DNA from: Capitulum mitella
Taxonomy: Eukaryota; Arthropoda; Thecostraca; Pollicipedomorpha; Pollicipedidae
Assembly: GCA_030062745.1 (NCBI GenBank)
Contig: CP099853.1
Span: 5,059,634 to 5,123,633, forward strand
Length of the DNA: 64,000 nt
Direction: 5' to 3'
A program made the position numbers and the translations under genes. The notes under the pieces are model-generated. The model worked only from the letters and a program-made list of their open reading frames with translations. It had not been told where the DNA came from and searched no databases. Position 1 is the stretch's first letter. Each line of letters begins with the position of its first letter. Shown piece by piece: positions 11,761 to 23,734 of this stretch.

Positions 11761-12784
11761 CATAACAGTCGCGCTGGGCGTGTCTTAATTACGAACAACC
11801 CGAGAAAACCCTTCCCGACAAAGAGCCCCCACATCTCCTTTGATTCGTTTCCCCCAGAAACGACCGTAATGATGCTCATTAAATTCCCTCGCCGTCCCAG
11901 CCGGGGCCCCGACTGAAAGAATGATGTGTGACAGATGCTGCGGTGGCTGTGTCCGAACAGGCACTCCCTGTGCGGTGTGACGGGGAACGTGACGCTGAAC
12001 ACAACGCGGCGCTGTAGCGGCTGCAGGCAGCGTCGCGTTTTTACAAGATATTTGTTTTATCTTGATGGACAGCGGTCCCGCTCGCGGGAAGGAACACGCA
12101 GCAGAGCCGCTTGTCGGGTACGCTTGGAGCCGTTCTTTGATGAATGTGGCGTTCATCTGGCTCCAACCCGCGCCAGGGACCGGGAGGAGGGGGGGATACA
12201 TGTTCTTTCTGGTTCAAATGCTAGAACATCTTGGCATAGCTGCATCACCAACGGTGTGTTGCTTTACAAAGAGAAAACGTGCGAATTGGTCCGGGTCTGC
12301 ATCTGAGATTTGCCAATGTAGCCTGTAAGCCGAAAGGATGCAGAGAACAAGGCTTTCACTGATTGATCTGATGAAATTCTACATTTGTGAGTGGTGACGC
12401 AGCAGTCGAGGTGGGTAATTTGTTCAACGAATAAATTGCACCAGTCGAGGAGAGTTTTGCTCACGTCGAAATGATGTCAGTCCAATGGAATCGCGTTAAG
12501 TGACACTCCACTGGGGTGTTGGGCGAGTTTTGTGGAATCACTGTCATCACGTCGATTTATCATATGAGACACGAGAATCGACTGGCAGGGATATGGTGAT
12601 CGATTTCAAGTCGAATTAGGGGGGAAAACTCGCACACGGACACGACAAAGACTGCTTTCTACTGACTGGTAGCCACCCGTACATCAAACAAGCCTTTTTT
12701 GTAAAGAAAAAGGACAAAAACTAAATCGGAAACCCGTGGCAGGCTAACCGCTGCCACGTTATGGCCTGACGCTCTACCTCCAGT
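11761..12784. other. No gene seen
   Basis: A moderately GC-rich patch at 11930-12210 is open in several frames without recognisable protein content. The rest is unique AT-leaning DNA. Confidence 0.4.
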
Positions 12785-13250
12785 CGCAACAACACTAGAT
12801 GCCGACCCCATAATAGCTCCTGCTCCAGCGGAACAGTCGAAACCTTGAATCGCTACCAGGGGAGCTTCTGTCTCAGCCGACCAGCTGAAGCCATGAAGCG
12901 CAACCCGCAGCGGCGCCTGGAACAGCTCACACCCTGAGGTTGAACCCGCAGGAGCCACTATTCCAGTCGAAAAGTCGAGAACCTGGAGTTGGATTCGCGG
13001 CAGCTCCTGCTCCAATCCAGCAGCTGGCGCCTTGGAGCGGGAGCCCACAGGAACTCCTGCTCCGGCTGAACAGCCGTAGCCCTGGAATTGGACCCGCAGG
13101 AGTCCCTGCTCCAGACGATCAGCCGGGGTCCTGGCTCAGGACCCGCGAGGACCCCACTCCTGCCGTGCAGCCGTGGTACTGGAACGGCATCCGCACGGCA
13201 CCGGGCCCCGCCACGGCCGTGCAGCCGGGGCCTCCCGGCAGCCACCAGCT
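12785..13250. repeat. Degenerate minisatellite, unit about 57 bp
   Basis: Seven or eight copies of a phrase built from AGGAGCTCCTGCTCCAG, a GAACAGCCG/GACCAGCTG variant and CCTGGA-TTGGACCCGC. Examples lie near 12812, 12868, 12945, 13000, 13050, 13105 and 13150. Frames are open on both strands in phase with the repeat; I reject them as genes. The array passes into a CpG-rich island. Confidence 0.75.
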
Positions 13251-13420
13251 GGCGGCGCCGCTGATGGATGGCGGCGCCCGGCCCGGCCGCCGCCCGCCCG
13301 CATCAGCGGCCGCTGACGCCCGCCCGAGGGCGGGGGCGGCCCGGGGCGGCCATTACCAGGGGCGCGGCCAGGCCCGCCGGCCGGGGAGGACGGCGCGAAA
13401 CAAGGTCAGGTCGCGTGTAG
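13180..13420. promoter_or_regulatory. CpG-rich island after minisatellite
   Basis: Extremely GC-rich block (GGCGGCGCCCGGCCC-type words) with an internal GGCGCGGCCAGG run. Open in both directions, without protein recognition. Confidence 0.35.
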
Positions 13421-14270
13421 ACGTGCGATGAAAAAGTACTTCCAGTAGGTGAGATACACTCTTCAGCGGCGAATTTTCTTTTTTCTGAAAAATCCCAAGT
13501 GATCGTCGGCAAACCGGTTCCCTGGGTGCGTCTCCGGCAATTGCGGTAACCACGCAGTGGCCGCACAACGAGCCTCAGGCGCCGGTCGAGCGCAGGCGTC
13601 ATTAGGGTCAGGCGCCCTGCCGCCTCCGGCACCGGACAAGCGTCGCTGGCTCCGGACGGAGGGGGCTGCTAGGGGGGCGGGGGGCGGAAATGGCGCGCAG
13701 AGATTGGGCGGAGTTTGGGAGGACGTGTTGCGAAGGCATTTGGCAAGCAGTTCGGTGAGCTTTTCCATTTAGTGTGGCCACCGGCAGCTGCGTCCTGTGG
13801 AGATCAACAGTTGGTGCAATGCTTTGTTTGTTCGCTGAGCAGCGATGCGTTGTGAGGAGAGTTTCGTTGGAACAGCGATAGACAGCCTGAGCGACGCTAT
13901 GTTTCAGGTTCTGCGCCAAAGGCGATTTTTTGTCCGCTAAATGTAATGAAGACCAAAGAGAATGTCACACTTTTCCTTCAAACAGAACAGAGACACGATG
14001 CTCCACTTCCAGAGCGACGACATAAAATCAGGTGCTGCCGGTGCATCCGTCAACGCAGGCGCGAGCGCTGGCGTTCGTTATCTTCTTGTGCGACATTTAG
14101 CCCCGCCACAGCCACGCCCAAAGCTCCCAGCTGCGTCTGTGCACGGCCAGATACCGCCGTGCACCAGCCCTGCACTGCGCGTTGCACAACGGCACGGCCC
14201 AGTCCCACCGGCCGCCTCATTCGCCACTGTGCACACTCCCCCCCGGCACCCCTCCCCCCCGCCTCCGCCC
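13421..14270. other. No gene seen
   Basis: A GC-rich patch at 13560-13720 and unique sequence around it. At 14140-14200 the words GTGCACGGC, GTGCACCAG and TTGCACAACGGC alternate, suggesting a short degenerate repeat. No gene recognised. Confidence 0.35.
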
Positions 14271-14530
14271 TCGTAACACCGGTAGCGCCGCGGTGACGTC
14301 ACGGGCGCCATTAGCGGCGCGGCGGCGACAGTCGCGGCGCGGCTGGCGCGGTATTGTCCTGTCAGCAGGCGTCAGCCGCCCGCGCGCGGCGCCGTCGGAC
14401 GGCGCGATTTTTTGGCGCGCCCGGCGGCGGCGCGGCGGCGCGGAGGCCGACGTGCCGGCGGACAGGTGCGGTCTGTTGGGCACGGGTCCAGCGGACACTG
14501 CGCGCGAAGAGGTCCCGCTGACGGTGGAAC
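14270..14530. promoter_or_regulatory. CpG-rich island with CRE palindrome
   Basis: GC-rich block beginning with GGTGACGTCACGGG, a perfect CRE palindrome at about 14293-14300. ATTAGCGGCGCGG and TTTTTTGGCGCGCC, an E2F-like word, follow. The island style is the same as elsewhere in the window. The regulatory role is inferred. Confidence 0.4.
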
Positions 14531-15780
14531 ACTGGAAGAGGATCAGATCTGCTTTTAAATCGCGAAGGTGCTAGAATCAGCGTGAAATTTGGCCGAATGA
14601 TGGACTGAGATCACGCATTAAGTTCTGGTTGCAAATATATGATGGAGGGGAAGAAAAGGAAGTCCAAAAGCAAGTTTGCTTTTAATATTATGCCTTGTTG
14701 AAGAAAAACGTCTGGCTTCACACTGAATTGAACTGGGATTAGGGGATGTCGATATATTTTTTCTGGAGAAGGCAAACGATGTCAAATGCAACTGAATAAG
14801 TTTGTTTGCATATCCTTTACTCGCAGATGAATTTTCACATGCTTTATTTGCAGATGTGCTTTCGTAGGCCTTATTTACAGTTATGTTTAGCGCTTGCATA
14901 CGCATTTTAGCATATGTGCTTGTCTATGCTTACGCCACACTCAGAAAGGGCTGCATAAAAAGTTACAATCGCTCCAAAGCTATTGAGGGCAATGATTAGA
15001 ACTATAGGAAGTTGTGATAGTAAAACAGGTGTGGTAGCGAAAGAAGCTTCCACAATTCTTTACAGCCAGTATGATGTGGTCTGCTACCTAGCAGAAACGT
15101 TTTCAGATTGCCAAGTCAGATTTTTCGTGAGGGAAGAAAAGGGAGGGAGACGGGGGGTGGCCGGAGGGTGGCCGTGGGTCAGGCGAATCAAGAAGTATGA
15201 CTCGAGACCCGTTAGGTGAGTTGTCGGTCTGCACGACGGCTCGGTGCCGGAAAAAAGTTGACGTTCACTAGCGGAACAAAGGGCTTTAACCTGAATAGCT
15301 ACCTTCCACGAAACAACGGCACATGAAGGATTAGAAATAGATGGTTGGCATAGTCGCATGACAGAAAGTACTGTCGGTATTTTTTGCGAAATTCTTAGAT
15401 TCCTAAAAAACATGCTGGACTTTAAAGGAAGCCGCGTATCAAGATCTACCAAAACTGAGAGTGTTTGTGGACGCGAGGGTAAATTTAGAGCATAAGCCAG
15501 GCATGAAAAGGCTATTTCCGGGGGTCCGAAGCTTTTTACACCCTTCAGCCGGGCAATGTAAAGGAAACCATCAAACCTAGTAAAGCACGTTAACTTCATA
15601 CGCTCAAACCCTCGCAAATTAGGCATCCTCTCCGCAGCCGGTCTTTCAGAGTCCTCGGACATACCTTGCCAGATATGGAAGGCCCTGACGGGACACGGGA
15701 AACTCCTGCCGGCTACACACCATGCAGAGTTATCGACCTGCAGATTCACACGTCAGAACAGTGCCATTTCCGTCAGGGAC
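14531..15780. other. No gene seen
   Basis: AT-leaning unique sequence. A 221-residue minus-strand frame at 15084-15749 is the longest non-repetitive open frame here. Its translation shows no domain, no codon periodicity I can see and no plausible splice context, so I leave it unannotated. Confidence 0.4.
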
Positions 15781-15809
15781 ATGCATCTTCAGCGCGTAAA
15801 ATCCACCTC

Positions 15810-16220
15810 GCGACGTGCCCTGCGTCGCAGCCTCCCGCCGGCTGCGACGTTTGACGGATGGCCTCTCAACCGCCGGCGCGGCGACGGCCGGCATCGATTC
15901 GCGCGAAATTCAAATGCGGCTGGCGATCCATCGCAAAGGCCGGCCGTCGCCGCATCAATCACGCCCGGAGTTCGATTAGGCGACCGCGTCGGCCGCGTCG
16001 GCGGCGGCGCGCCGTCCGCCCGCCGCCGGCGGCGGCGACGCTCGGCCGCCCGACGAAGCCTCCGCTTGATGGAGCTGCTGTCACGGCGCTGGAGGGTCGG
16101 GTTTCAGCTCGAGCTCGAGCGGATCTCTGGCGGGCGCCGCCCGGGCGCGGGAGGGCTTGCGGAGCGTCCTGGCGCCAGGGTAGGAACAGGACTGGGAAGA
16201 CCGAACGGTCGCCTCTTGGC
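15810..16220. promoter_or_regulatory. CpG-rich island
   Basis: Long GC-rich block (GGCCGCGTCGGCGGCGGCGCG-type words) with embedded GCATCAATCACG and GATTAGGCGACC words and a CTCGAGCTCGAG palindrome near 16110. No transcript recognised. Confidence 0.35.
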
Positions 16221-16439
16221 TGTTTGAACGCAGGCTCGGGGGATAATTCTAAAACGAAAGCACTAAAGTGTTTGTTAACGTACTTCAGGTTCTCATAAAA
16301 TCTCTCTCCTCGTGGTGCGGAAACAAAATTTATTAAGAAAAAAGTCATTGTTTGAGTTTGCTGCTTGCCCGCCCTGACTTTTCCTGAGTGCGCCCATGTC
16401 CCCCGGCCTGTGACGGCCAGGTCTTCACCATTACTGAGT

Positions 16440-16640
16440 CGAATGGGTGTCCGCGGCGGCCCGAATTAGCATAATTTATCACAGCTGGCGCCAGCTGCGG
16501 CGACCGGGGCCGTCGCGGCGCGATGCCGCCAACAGTCGGCCGGATAGCCGGGTCGAATTTATCAACGGCGCAGCGGCGGATCCCCCCCCCCCTTCACCCC
16601 GTCACGGCCACAGGAAGCAGCCGTTGGAACCTGAGCTCAG
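16440..16640. promoter_or_regulatory. CpG island with AT-rich core words
   Basis: GC-rich sequence around AATTAGCATAATTTATCACAG (16466 on). This joins homeodomain-type and GATA-type words (TTATCA) to GGCGCCAGCTG, an E-box. The contrast between AT words and GC flanks is typical of the islands in this window. Confidence 0.4.
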
Positions 16641-16760
16641 AGAATGAAAATCTCTCGCTCTTTCGTCAACCTGATCTGGGGAAGTCGAAGGGCGTCCGCC
16701 TTCCGGATTCGAGTCCCTGGCTCCGCCTCTGCCAGCTGAGCCAGCGGCTTCCGAGCGTCG
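16640..16760 (-). repeat. tRNA-derived SINE-like fragment
   Basis: On the minus strand, TGGCTCAGCTGGCAGAG (from 16743 downward) matches a tRNA A-box. GGACTCGAATCC (16716-16705) matches a B-box. The boxes are only 15 nt apart, too close for a real tRNA, because the anticodon arm is missing or degenerate. The sequence continues smoothly on the minus strand past the B-box (GGAAGGCGGACGCCCTTCGA). That fits a Pol III-derived retroposon rather than a tRNA gene. No second copy was found in the window. Confidence 0.45.
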
Positions 16761-16954
16761 CCGCGCCGCTGCATCGTCGTGGCCGACGCGGCCAGGCGGT
16801 CCTGTCCGTCCGCAGGAGCGAGCGTGGGCTGCGGCCGTCCGCGAAGGTGGGGGGCGCGGGTCGTCGGTCGTCCTCCTGGGAGCAGTCCCGGCTTCGCCAC
16901 GTCGTCTGGGGGGGGGAGACGGGATGTCGCCACGTCAGAGACAGGTGTCGGCGA

Positions 16955-17225
16955 CAGCGCTCCTGCTGAGCTGGTGGGCGGGGTGACAGCGACTCCTGCT
17001 GGGACGACGAGGAGAGGTGGGGGCTCCTGCTGGGACGGCGAGGAGAGGTGGTGGTTACAGGGGCTCCTGCTGGGATGGGGAGGAGAGGTGGTGGTAACAG
17101 AGGTTCCTGCTGAGACGCTGAGAGGTGCCGTTGACAGAAGGTCCTGCTGAGACAGAGGAAAGAGGCGGAGGTCCCTGGTGAGATGGCAAAGAAAAGTGAT
17201 GGCTCCTGCTGAAATAGTAATGAGA
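16955..17225. repeat. Degenerate minisatellite, unit about 45 bp
   Basis: The phrase CTCCTGCTGGGACGGCGAGG followed by AGAGGTGGTGG-T-ACAG recurs near 16990, 17023, 17067, 17103, 17138 and 17200, decaying toward the right. Open frames on both strands follow the repeat. Confidence 0.75.
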
Positions 17226-17640
17226 AGCCATAGTCTGAAACCTTGGGCTGCATGGGCCAGCTGAGAACCGACCCCTTTCCTAATCTTTGGTATTTTCATT
17301 GTTCTGTTTATTCAGTAGTTTCAACATTAAGACTGCGGCATTTAGTTGAAAGACATACTTAAAAATCTGTCTTCTTCCATTCTCCCGTACATTTGAGCTC
17401 TACAGCACGGGAGAGAAGGTTGTACCATGAACTTTTGCCGAGATGGTAAAGAAAGGTGTTGCCGGGTGGGGCGTTCAAAGCGAAGCCCGGTGAAGGTGCT
17501 TATGGCGTGTCTGGAGCGGGGTTTTTGTACGCTGAAACGAGGAGTAAAATCCCATGGACTAACGCTTCAACTATGCATGGTTATCGGCGAGGCTGCAGTG
17601 CGCGCACAAGCTGACATTCCCGGCGCACCCGCGTAAACAG
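17226..17640. other. No gene seen
   Basis: Unique sequence between the minisatellite and the E-box-bearing island. Confidence 0.4.
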
Positions 17641-17960
17641 CCTTCCCAAAAACGTCCGCGCGCGCGAGTCACGTGACATTCCCGCCGGCGCGCTGCACGA
17701 GTCACGTGACATTCAGGACGTCGGCAGGTGTCACGTGTCGCGGGGTCATCGCAGCGTCGGCGGCGCTAATGTGACGGGTGACGGACGCGCGGCGCGCCCC
17801 CTGACGGCCGACATGTGTCGGACGGCAGCCGTTGACTGACGGCGCGTGATAAGGCGCGGGGAGTGTTTGTGGACAGAGCCGACGGAGATAAGCCGTGAGA
17901 GGCGGCCGGGGAGGACGGGGAGAGAGGGGGAAGAGAGAGTGAGAGAGAGAAACAGAGCAA
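17641..17960. promoter_or_regulatory. CpG island with E-box triplet and purine tract
   Basis: Contains GTCACGTGAC at 17668-17677 and again at 17701-17710, both perfect palindromes, and GTCACGTGTC at 17730-17739. The first two share the longer context CGAGTCACGTGACATTC, so a 33-bp unit was duplicated. GTCACGTGAC is the bHLH-Zip (USF/MiT-TFE family) consensus. The island ends in a polypurine run (GGGGAGAGAGGGGGAAGAGA type, 17913-17960). No gene start is identified, so the role is inferred from motif density. Confidence 0.55.
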
Positions 17961-18179
17961 GAGGAGTTGCCCAAAATAAATCTTGCCGGTCGTCGCCGGA
18001 TACGAGACAATATTTTTTGTTGAACAGTTCTCCGTCAGACGAACAAACCGAAAAAAATGGATAAATATCGGCTTAAATCGATCTAAGCTAACATGCTATT
18101 CTCCAGAGTCTACGGCACGAGATAAAACATCACCCAAAGATAACGCCGCACATATAGGAGGTTGGTCGTCATGCGTGTC

Positions 18180-18480
18180 CAGGGTACCCCGGCCGGCCCA
18201 GCATCTGTCACCGCCGCCCTGCTCGGGATCGTTGCAGCCTCCGCACGGCTGCTGTTCAGGACTGTCGTCACCCCCCCCCCAGCTGCGGCGTGCACGGCGC
18301 GTGTGACAAATGCGGCGCGTCAGGCCCCGCCCCCGCTGCGTCGTGCGGCGGCGGCGCGCTGAATAATGGGCCCGACGCGGGAGTCATCAGGTGATAATGC
18401 ACGGCCAGCCATCAGGGCGATGAATAGACGACCAGGGCTGCGCACAGTGGGCCACGGCTCCCGACGTGGGCGAAAATGGG
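18180..18480. promoter_or_regulatory. CpG-rich island
   Basis: GC-rich block with GAATAATGGGCC, TCAGGTGATAATGCACGG and GCGATGAATAGACG words embedded. This is the same AT-word-in-GC pattern as the other islands. Confidence 0.35.
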
Positions 18481-19840
18481 CGGAGCGCACAAAAAAAAAC
18501 GGACAAAACCAAAGAGCATTTTTATTCAAATTATTACTAAGTACATTACAGTGCAAAATGCATCGTGGGAAGCAACTTTCAAGGGTTGCTGGCCAGAGGC
18601 TTTAAAAACGTTTGTGCAAAGCAAGAAAGAAAAGTAAGTGGTTTTTTGTATGCTTTGAGGGTAACTTCCACCCAATGCTTACTGCCAGGCATGAATCCAG
18701 GGGGGGGGCGTGGGGCCATGCTTCCCGTCCCCCTGAGCCAAGCGGTCTACACTAGATATTAAGCGATTTCGCAGGAATACGGAATAATGATCAGATATAT
18801 AAATGCAAAAACAAACATTATATGTTTTTGTGAGCGTTAAATACCAGGCCAGTTACATGAAATTGCTGTTTTTTCCTATAAATTATCTCATACGCCAGCG
18901 CCCTATGACAAAACTTGATATTTGCCTCCCCCTCCCGAGGAAAATCCTGGCAGCGTGCCTACTTTCTGCCCTTTTTGCCGTTGCATTTTAAGGTGGGAAT
19001 GTATGTCGGCCTGCAATGGGTTGTTCTTCCGCAGCTAACGCAGGTGTTCGTTTTTATAAATCAGTTTATTTAATCAGGCGGCAGTCCTGAAAGGGGACAT
19101 GATAAGACGCAGTAGACGGTTGCGGGAATGAAGCCGCCACATTGCCGAGAAATGGGAGACATCGAATCCCTCAACTCTGGGGAAAACCGATGCATCATGC
19201 AACCTTTTTAAAGGTTGCAGCTTGGGAAAGCACGGGAAAATGCTGATTGCTAGGGACCACATGCTGTAGCAGAATGGCACTGAGAAATACCTGTGACATG
19301 ATAAGGATTCTCAAAAGAAATGAAGGCCATGGAAGTACTTTATCGCTCAGGCAAACGTGGTCATTCCCAAGAACAATGGTAATTTTTTCCTTCAGCGATG
19401 AATCATTTTCATTTTTCGTTTGCGATGGCACATGAATACCGGAAACGGACAGTCCAATACCAAATATACAAATAAGAACCGTTTGCAATGGAATGGCTCC
19501 TCCGCGAAAGCAGGCATGTCAAACCATGCATGGAAATGTGATCTTTGCCCCGCCCTGCTGTCGTCGATCTCCTAGGGCTCATCAATGTCGCATCCGCGAC
19601 TACATGAGCCCCTCGGAATTCAGCCGGCAATGGATCTGGAACACCCACGTCAGCACCAAAGGGCCGGGCTCGGACAGGCAATTTTCCGCCGGCGCGGATG
19701 CGTTACAGATCGCTGTTTTTCACCCCACTCCACAAGCACACATACACGCACGGGCTGACGGTTTTTTCCGCAGAGACAGGCGCTCAGACCACGCCCAGCC
19801 CACGCCGTCCGCCGCCCGCCTCGCCACATGACGTCATCAA
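18481..19840. other. No gene seen
   Basis: AT-leaning unique sequence with short frames only. At 19829 a TGACGTCA palindrome marks the edge of the next island. Confidence 0.4.
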
Positions 19841-20010
19841 TCTGTGGCGCCGCCGGCCGATCGCTTACACCGGGCGGATAATAATTTACATTTTGATCGG
19901 CGGCAGAATTAGGGGGGCGGCAGGTAATGTCCGCGTCGCCGCCGTGGAAATACATCATGTCGGCGTGATGGATGCGCCGAATAATGGGTATTAATAAGGA
20001 TGCTTTTGGG
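19790..20010. promoter_or_regulatory. CpG island rich in TAAT words
   Basis: TGACGTCATCAATC (from 19829), GGATAATAATTTACATTTTG (19876 on), AGAATTAGG and GAATAATGGGTATTAATAAGG (19979 on) are spaced through GC-rich sequence. The density of TAAT and ATTA cores suggests a homeodomain-responsive element. This is inference from words only. Confidence 0.45.
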
Positions 20011-20240
20011 ACGGTATTGGCGGCGGCCGATGGATGGGCTCCGAGGGAGGGCAGGGTGATGATTAGGGCCTCCCGGCGCGGCGCTGTGTCACTGCAGAGC
20101 TGGACAGGGTGATGATAAGGCTCACTGGTCCTGGTGCCCGTGCTGTGTCCACGCAGGCTGGGCGGTGAGGATAAGGGCTTCCTGCGCTCGCGTTGTGTCG
20201 CTGCAGAGCTGGGCACGATGGTGATTATGATGCAGTATGG
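20010..20240. repeat. Degenerate minisatellite, unit about 50-60 bp
   Basis: The phrase TGTGTCACTGCAGAGCTGG, preceded by CAGGGTGATGATTAGGGC-like sequence, recurs near 20088, 20146 and 20194. This makes three to four diverged copies. Confidence 0.6.
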
Positions 20241-20264
20241 AGGAAGTTTTTTTTTTCCTTCGAG

Positions 20265-20385
20265 GGTGGTTCTGCCCTCCCCGTGTTCACTGAGCACCGC
20301 TAAAGGTTTGTGAATTGAATATGGAATCCTACGAAATGGGCACTTACACTGACTTGGAGTCCTCAAGATAATGTATGAGTAGGTA
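20265..20385 (+). repeat. Dispersed repeat family A, copy 1
   Basis: Aligns in the same orientation with 30826-30940. Shared words are CACCGCTAAAGGTTTGTGAAT versus CATCACCAAAGATTTGCGAAT, GAAATGGGCACT versus GAAACGGGCACT, and CTTGGAGTCC versus TTTGGAGTCC. Termini and class are unknown. Confidence 0.6.
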
Positions 20386-21290
20386 TCCCAAACCATTTCA
20401 AAAGCTACGCTCCTCTGACTAGGACCTGCTGCGACCACCCTGTCGCTGTGTAGTTGGGCAGTGTTTTGACTGGATTAAAAGTACGAACGGAAACTGGGTG
20501 CAACATTTGTGCTTTTTTGCATGATTTCAGCAGAACCAAAAATGACAACAAGACGCCCCTCATTTTCACGCATACACCGCAGGTCATTGCAGCTCCACGC
20601 TCTTCACAGAACATTCCGTCCGTGGTTTATTTTCACGTCACCTCTGTCGTAGAAATCACTGAATCACATGCGCCAACAAAGGAACAGCGCATGTTGACGT
20701 GTCGTCATATGCAGCACGCGAGGTTTTCGCAGCGCTCGTAAAGAACGTTGATCTTTTCCCCTTAAGTGCTTTACTAGATTTTAATTGGACGTATTATGAT
20801 TTATGGCACAGGATAAGCACCGTTTGACAGAAAACGCGACTTCCGCTACACGACTGATGAAGACTCAGATAAGTGAACCTGACATAGAGCATACCGAATT
20901 GTTTATTCCAGTTTCGGCAGGGCTGCTACCTGGCTGTAAATCGCAAGCCAATGAGGCTTGTTGTGGAAAACCCCCTTAATTTCTTCCCCCGGCAAAAAAC
21001 ACCCAAAACTTTCTCAGAACAAGTGTGACTGTGGAGTGAACAACAAGTTCATTTTTTTGGACATTTACTGCTTTCATCACCGGCCGTTATAGAAACGTGC
21101 CTGACCACTTTCAAGGGGCATCGTTCAAAAAGCACCGTTTTCCCGCTGGAGCCCGCGTGAATGCTCACCGCAAAACAATGCTACTTTCATTCCCACGAAT
21201 AAGCCGGCGCCAGATTCCATAAGTCAGGCGGTAACCGGGAGCGATCGGATTCGGTTCATCTCTCAATGTTTACGCATCCGCCTGACCGTG
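20386..21290. other. No gene seen
   Basis: AT-leaning unique DNA; no recognisable feature. Confidence 0.4.
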
Positions 21291-21690
21291 CCGAAACAAC
21301 AGGTCGGCAGTCAGGCCGACCGTGACGCGGCGCCGAGCGTCACTCGCGTCACGCGCGTCATTACTGCCTCTCGCGAGTCAACAATCGCCTCATTGGAGGC
21401 CATTAGCCGGTTACGCGCGCCATGATCGACCGCACCGCCGCCGGCGCGCCGCCATTACTCTCGTTCGGAAAACAAGACAATTACGGCGCGCCGAGACAAT
21501 GCGCCGAGCGGCGCGGCTAACGAATCGGCGCCGGCGCGCGGCTCATTTGTCACCGCGCGGCGATCGCGGCGCGCCCTCCCGGCCAATTGACTTGCATTAG
21601 ACGGGGTGAATCGGTGCTCGTGATAAATCGGCGGACGGGGCCGGCTGGAGGCTGAGGCCCCGGTCCGGCCCGGGCCGGGGCCCACGCTCG
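21290..21690. promoter_or_regulatory. CpG-rich island
   Basis: About 400 bp of CpG-dense sequence. Between GC blocks lie GTCATTACTGC, GCCATTAGCCGG, GCCATTACTCTCG, GACAATTACGG and CCAATTGACTTGC. The regular alternation of ATTA or CAAT with GGCGCG blocks is striking. No transcript assigned. Confidence 0.4.
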
Positions 21691-23216
21691 GGACGCATGC
21701 CCGCTGAGGTGCGCCGGTTTTGTCGCAGACGAGGCGGGTTCGGGACAACGAGAGAACCGCAATATCCGTGATGAAGGCTGCCATATGGGGTGTGGTGCTG
21801 AGCCGTTGAGCTGTTGAGCCGTGCCAGCATCTTTATAAAGTTTTCGAACAAAACTGCGGAATTTTCGACGTGAACGTTTTGCGAAAGACATGGGTACGTC
21901 GCGACGTACTCACGTAATCGACGCGTCCGCTCAAATGCATATTGTGACATCTCGCGGCCGCCCTTTCACAAGCCACAAGCCCACAAGCCAACCGTCTTTT
22001 CTAGTGTAACTGAAGATTACATTATGGCTTAACATGGTAACAACAAAAGCGAAAAAACTTCACAGACCGGTTTCGCCATTTCTTTCCATTGCGTTTTGTT
22101 TATTCCTAGCTACGCATCGTTGCCCCTGGGATTATCATTACTCGCTCTGGCTCTACTTCGGCTGACGAGAACCAGACAGGCAGCCCAGATTGACCCGTTT
22201 CCCTCTGAAGAATTTCTGCCACAAAGACTCATGTCAGACGCCACGGCGACGGACAGCGGGTGATCCTGGGAACCACGCCTCCCCGCCGCCTGGGCGCAGG
22301 GGAACGTTTCTACGGCTTTCGAGGGTTCTACTCGCGCCAGGCGAGGGTACAAACTGGCGGAAGAGGACTGCATAGTTGGCCTGAACAGATTCCATCGCGA
22401 AAAAGATTTATCCACGGTTTTTTAAGATCGGTCACATCTAAAGTTACGAAAATTAAGGATCATGTAGCCTCCGGCCACCAAACGCCATATAGATGCCATG
22501 AACCATAGCTAAGAGCCACTCAAAACGTGTTTCATTGTGACCATTAGAGAATAACAACACACTCTCCCTTCTGCTCTGGGAATGAAAAATATAAACGTTT
22601 AAAGAAACCACTAATTTGAAGAAATAAACTTGGAAAAGTTCGCCCTCCTCCATAATTTGGCCACCCTAATCGCAGCCCATAAACATTGCGTGCCGTGGAC
22701 AACTTAATTACGTAAAACATGCAAGTGTTTGATTGGTGTACACATTCAGTGCATGATCATCCTTGTCATGGCCAGATGCTGATGTTCAATAGCTGTTTGA
22801 AAAGACCCTCTTTTTCTAGCATGCGTTTTTGAACCAAGATAGCCTTAGAGCCCAATTTTGGACATGTCTTTTTCTGACATACATGACATTAGACCCATAT
22901 AGTTACGGGATTCAAAGCCAAGTCAGTTTTGACGATTTTCAGGGAGTTCATCTTCCAACTGTTGATTCTGGATTTAATTTTTAGTTGTTGCAGTTTGGTC
23001 TGTGGTTTGGCGTATGCTTAAGTCATTGCCGTGAAGAATGAGTAACTACGCCAGAAACACGAACCAGGAAAGACACAAATATATTTTAAAAGTGCTGGGA
23101 TGAAAATATGTCGATATACGAAGGATCACCGTCTGGCTTTACTGGGTGCGATGTTCATAATGTTCCTGTACATTCGGACCACGTCAGTCACACTACCCTT
23201 GGAAAGTATTCTTTGC
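21691..23216. other. No gene seen
   Basis: Mixed unique sequence. Short open frames at 22110-22500 lie on both strands without recognisable products. Confidence 0.4.
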
Positions 23217-23528
23217 GTCATAAAACCCCTAAATGATACCGTCAGTTGTCTACGTGCACTGCAAGGAATAGTTTTCGCTGTACTTTCATATTTCTACTGC
23301 TTTATTAAAGCCCCTTTATAAAATACAATGCTACTCTGTATGAAATAATATATCATATTACTTATAGCGGTATTATATAAAATATAACACTACTATAAAA
23401 AATTATAATAACTTATAAAATCCCTCAAATCACACCGTCAATTGTCTACGTGCTCTGTAAGGAACAGCTTTTGCTATACCTCCATATTTCTACTACTTTA
23501 TTAAAAGGGAAAGTGTATGATACAATGA
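23217..23528 (+). repeat. Diverged direct duplication of about 110 bp
   Basis: Segment 23217-23330 aligns with 23411-23528. Shared words are ACCGTCAGTTGTCTACGTGC versus ACCGTCAATTGTCTACGTGC, GCAAGGAATAG versus GTAAGGAACAG, and CATATTTCTACTRCTTTATTAAA in both. The 80 bp between them is almost pure A/T. Probably a local duplication or two copies of a short element. Confidence 0.8.
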
Positions 23529-23734
23529 TGTATGGCTTTTTTTATCCTGGTATGAAAACCAACAGAGGAAGATTTGATTTAAGCATCACGAAACCGTTTA
23601 CCTTCGTACGAAATCGGAATTCAAAACACGGCTGTTAATAATGTACTTCATTCCCACTTTTTCCGGTAAGGCCCGACTCAAAATCCAGGGGAAAAGCCGC
23701 CGGTCGGCGTTCGAGACTGGACGACTTTGAGTTC

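Noticed and set aside
15084-15749. 221-residue minus-strand frame
   Set aside because: No domain, no signal or membrane segment of note and no splice context. Its length is within chance for this size of window.
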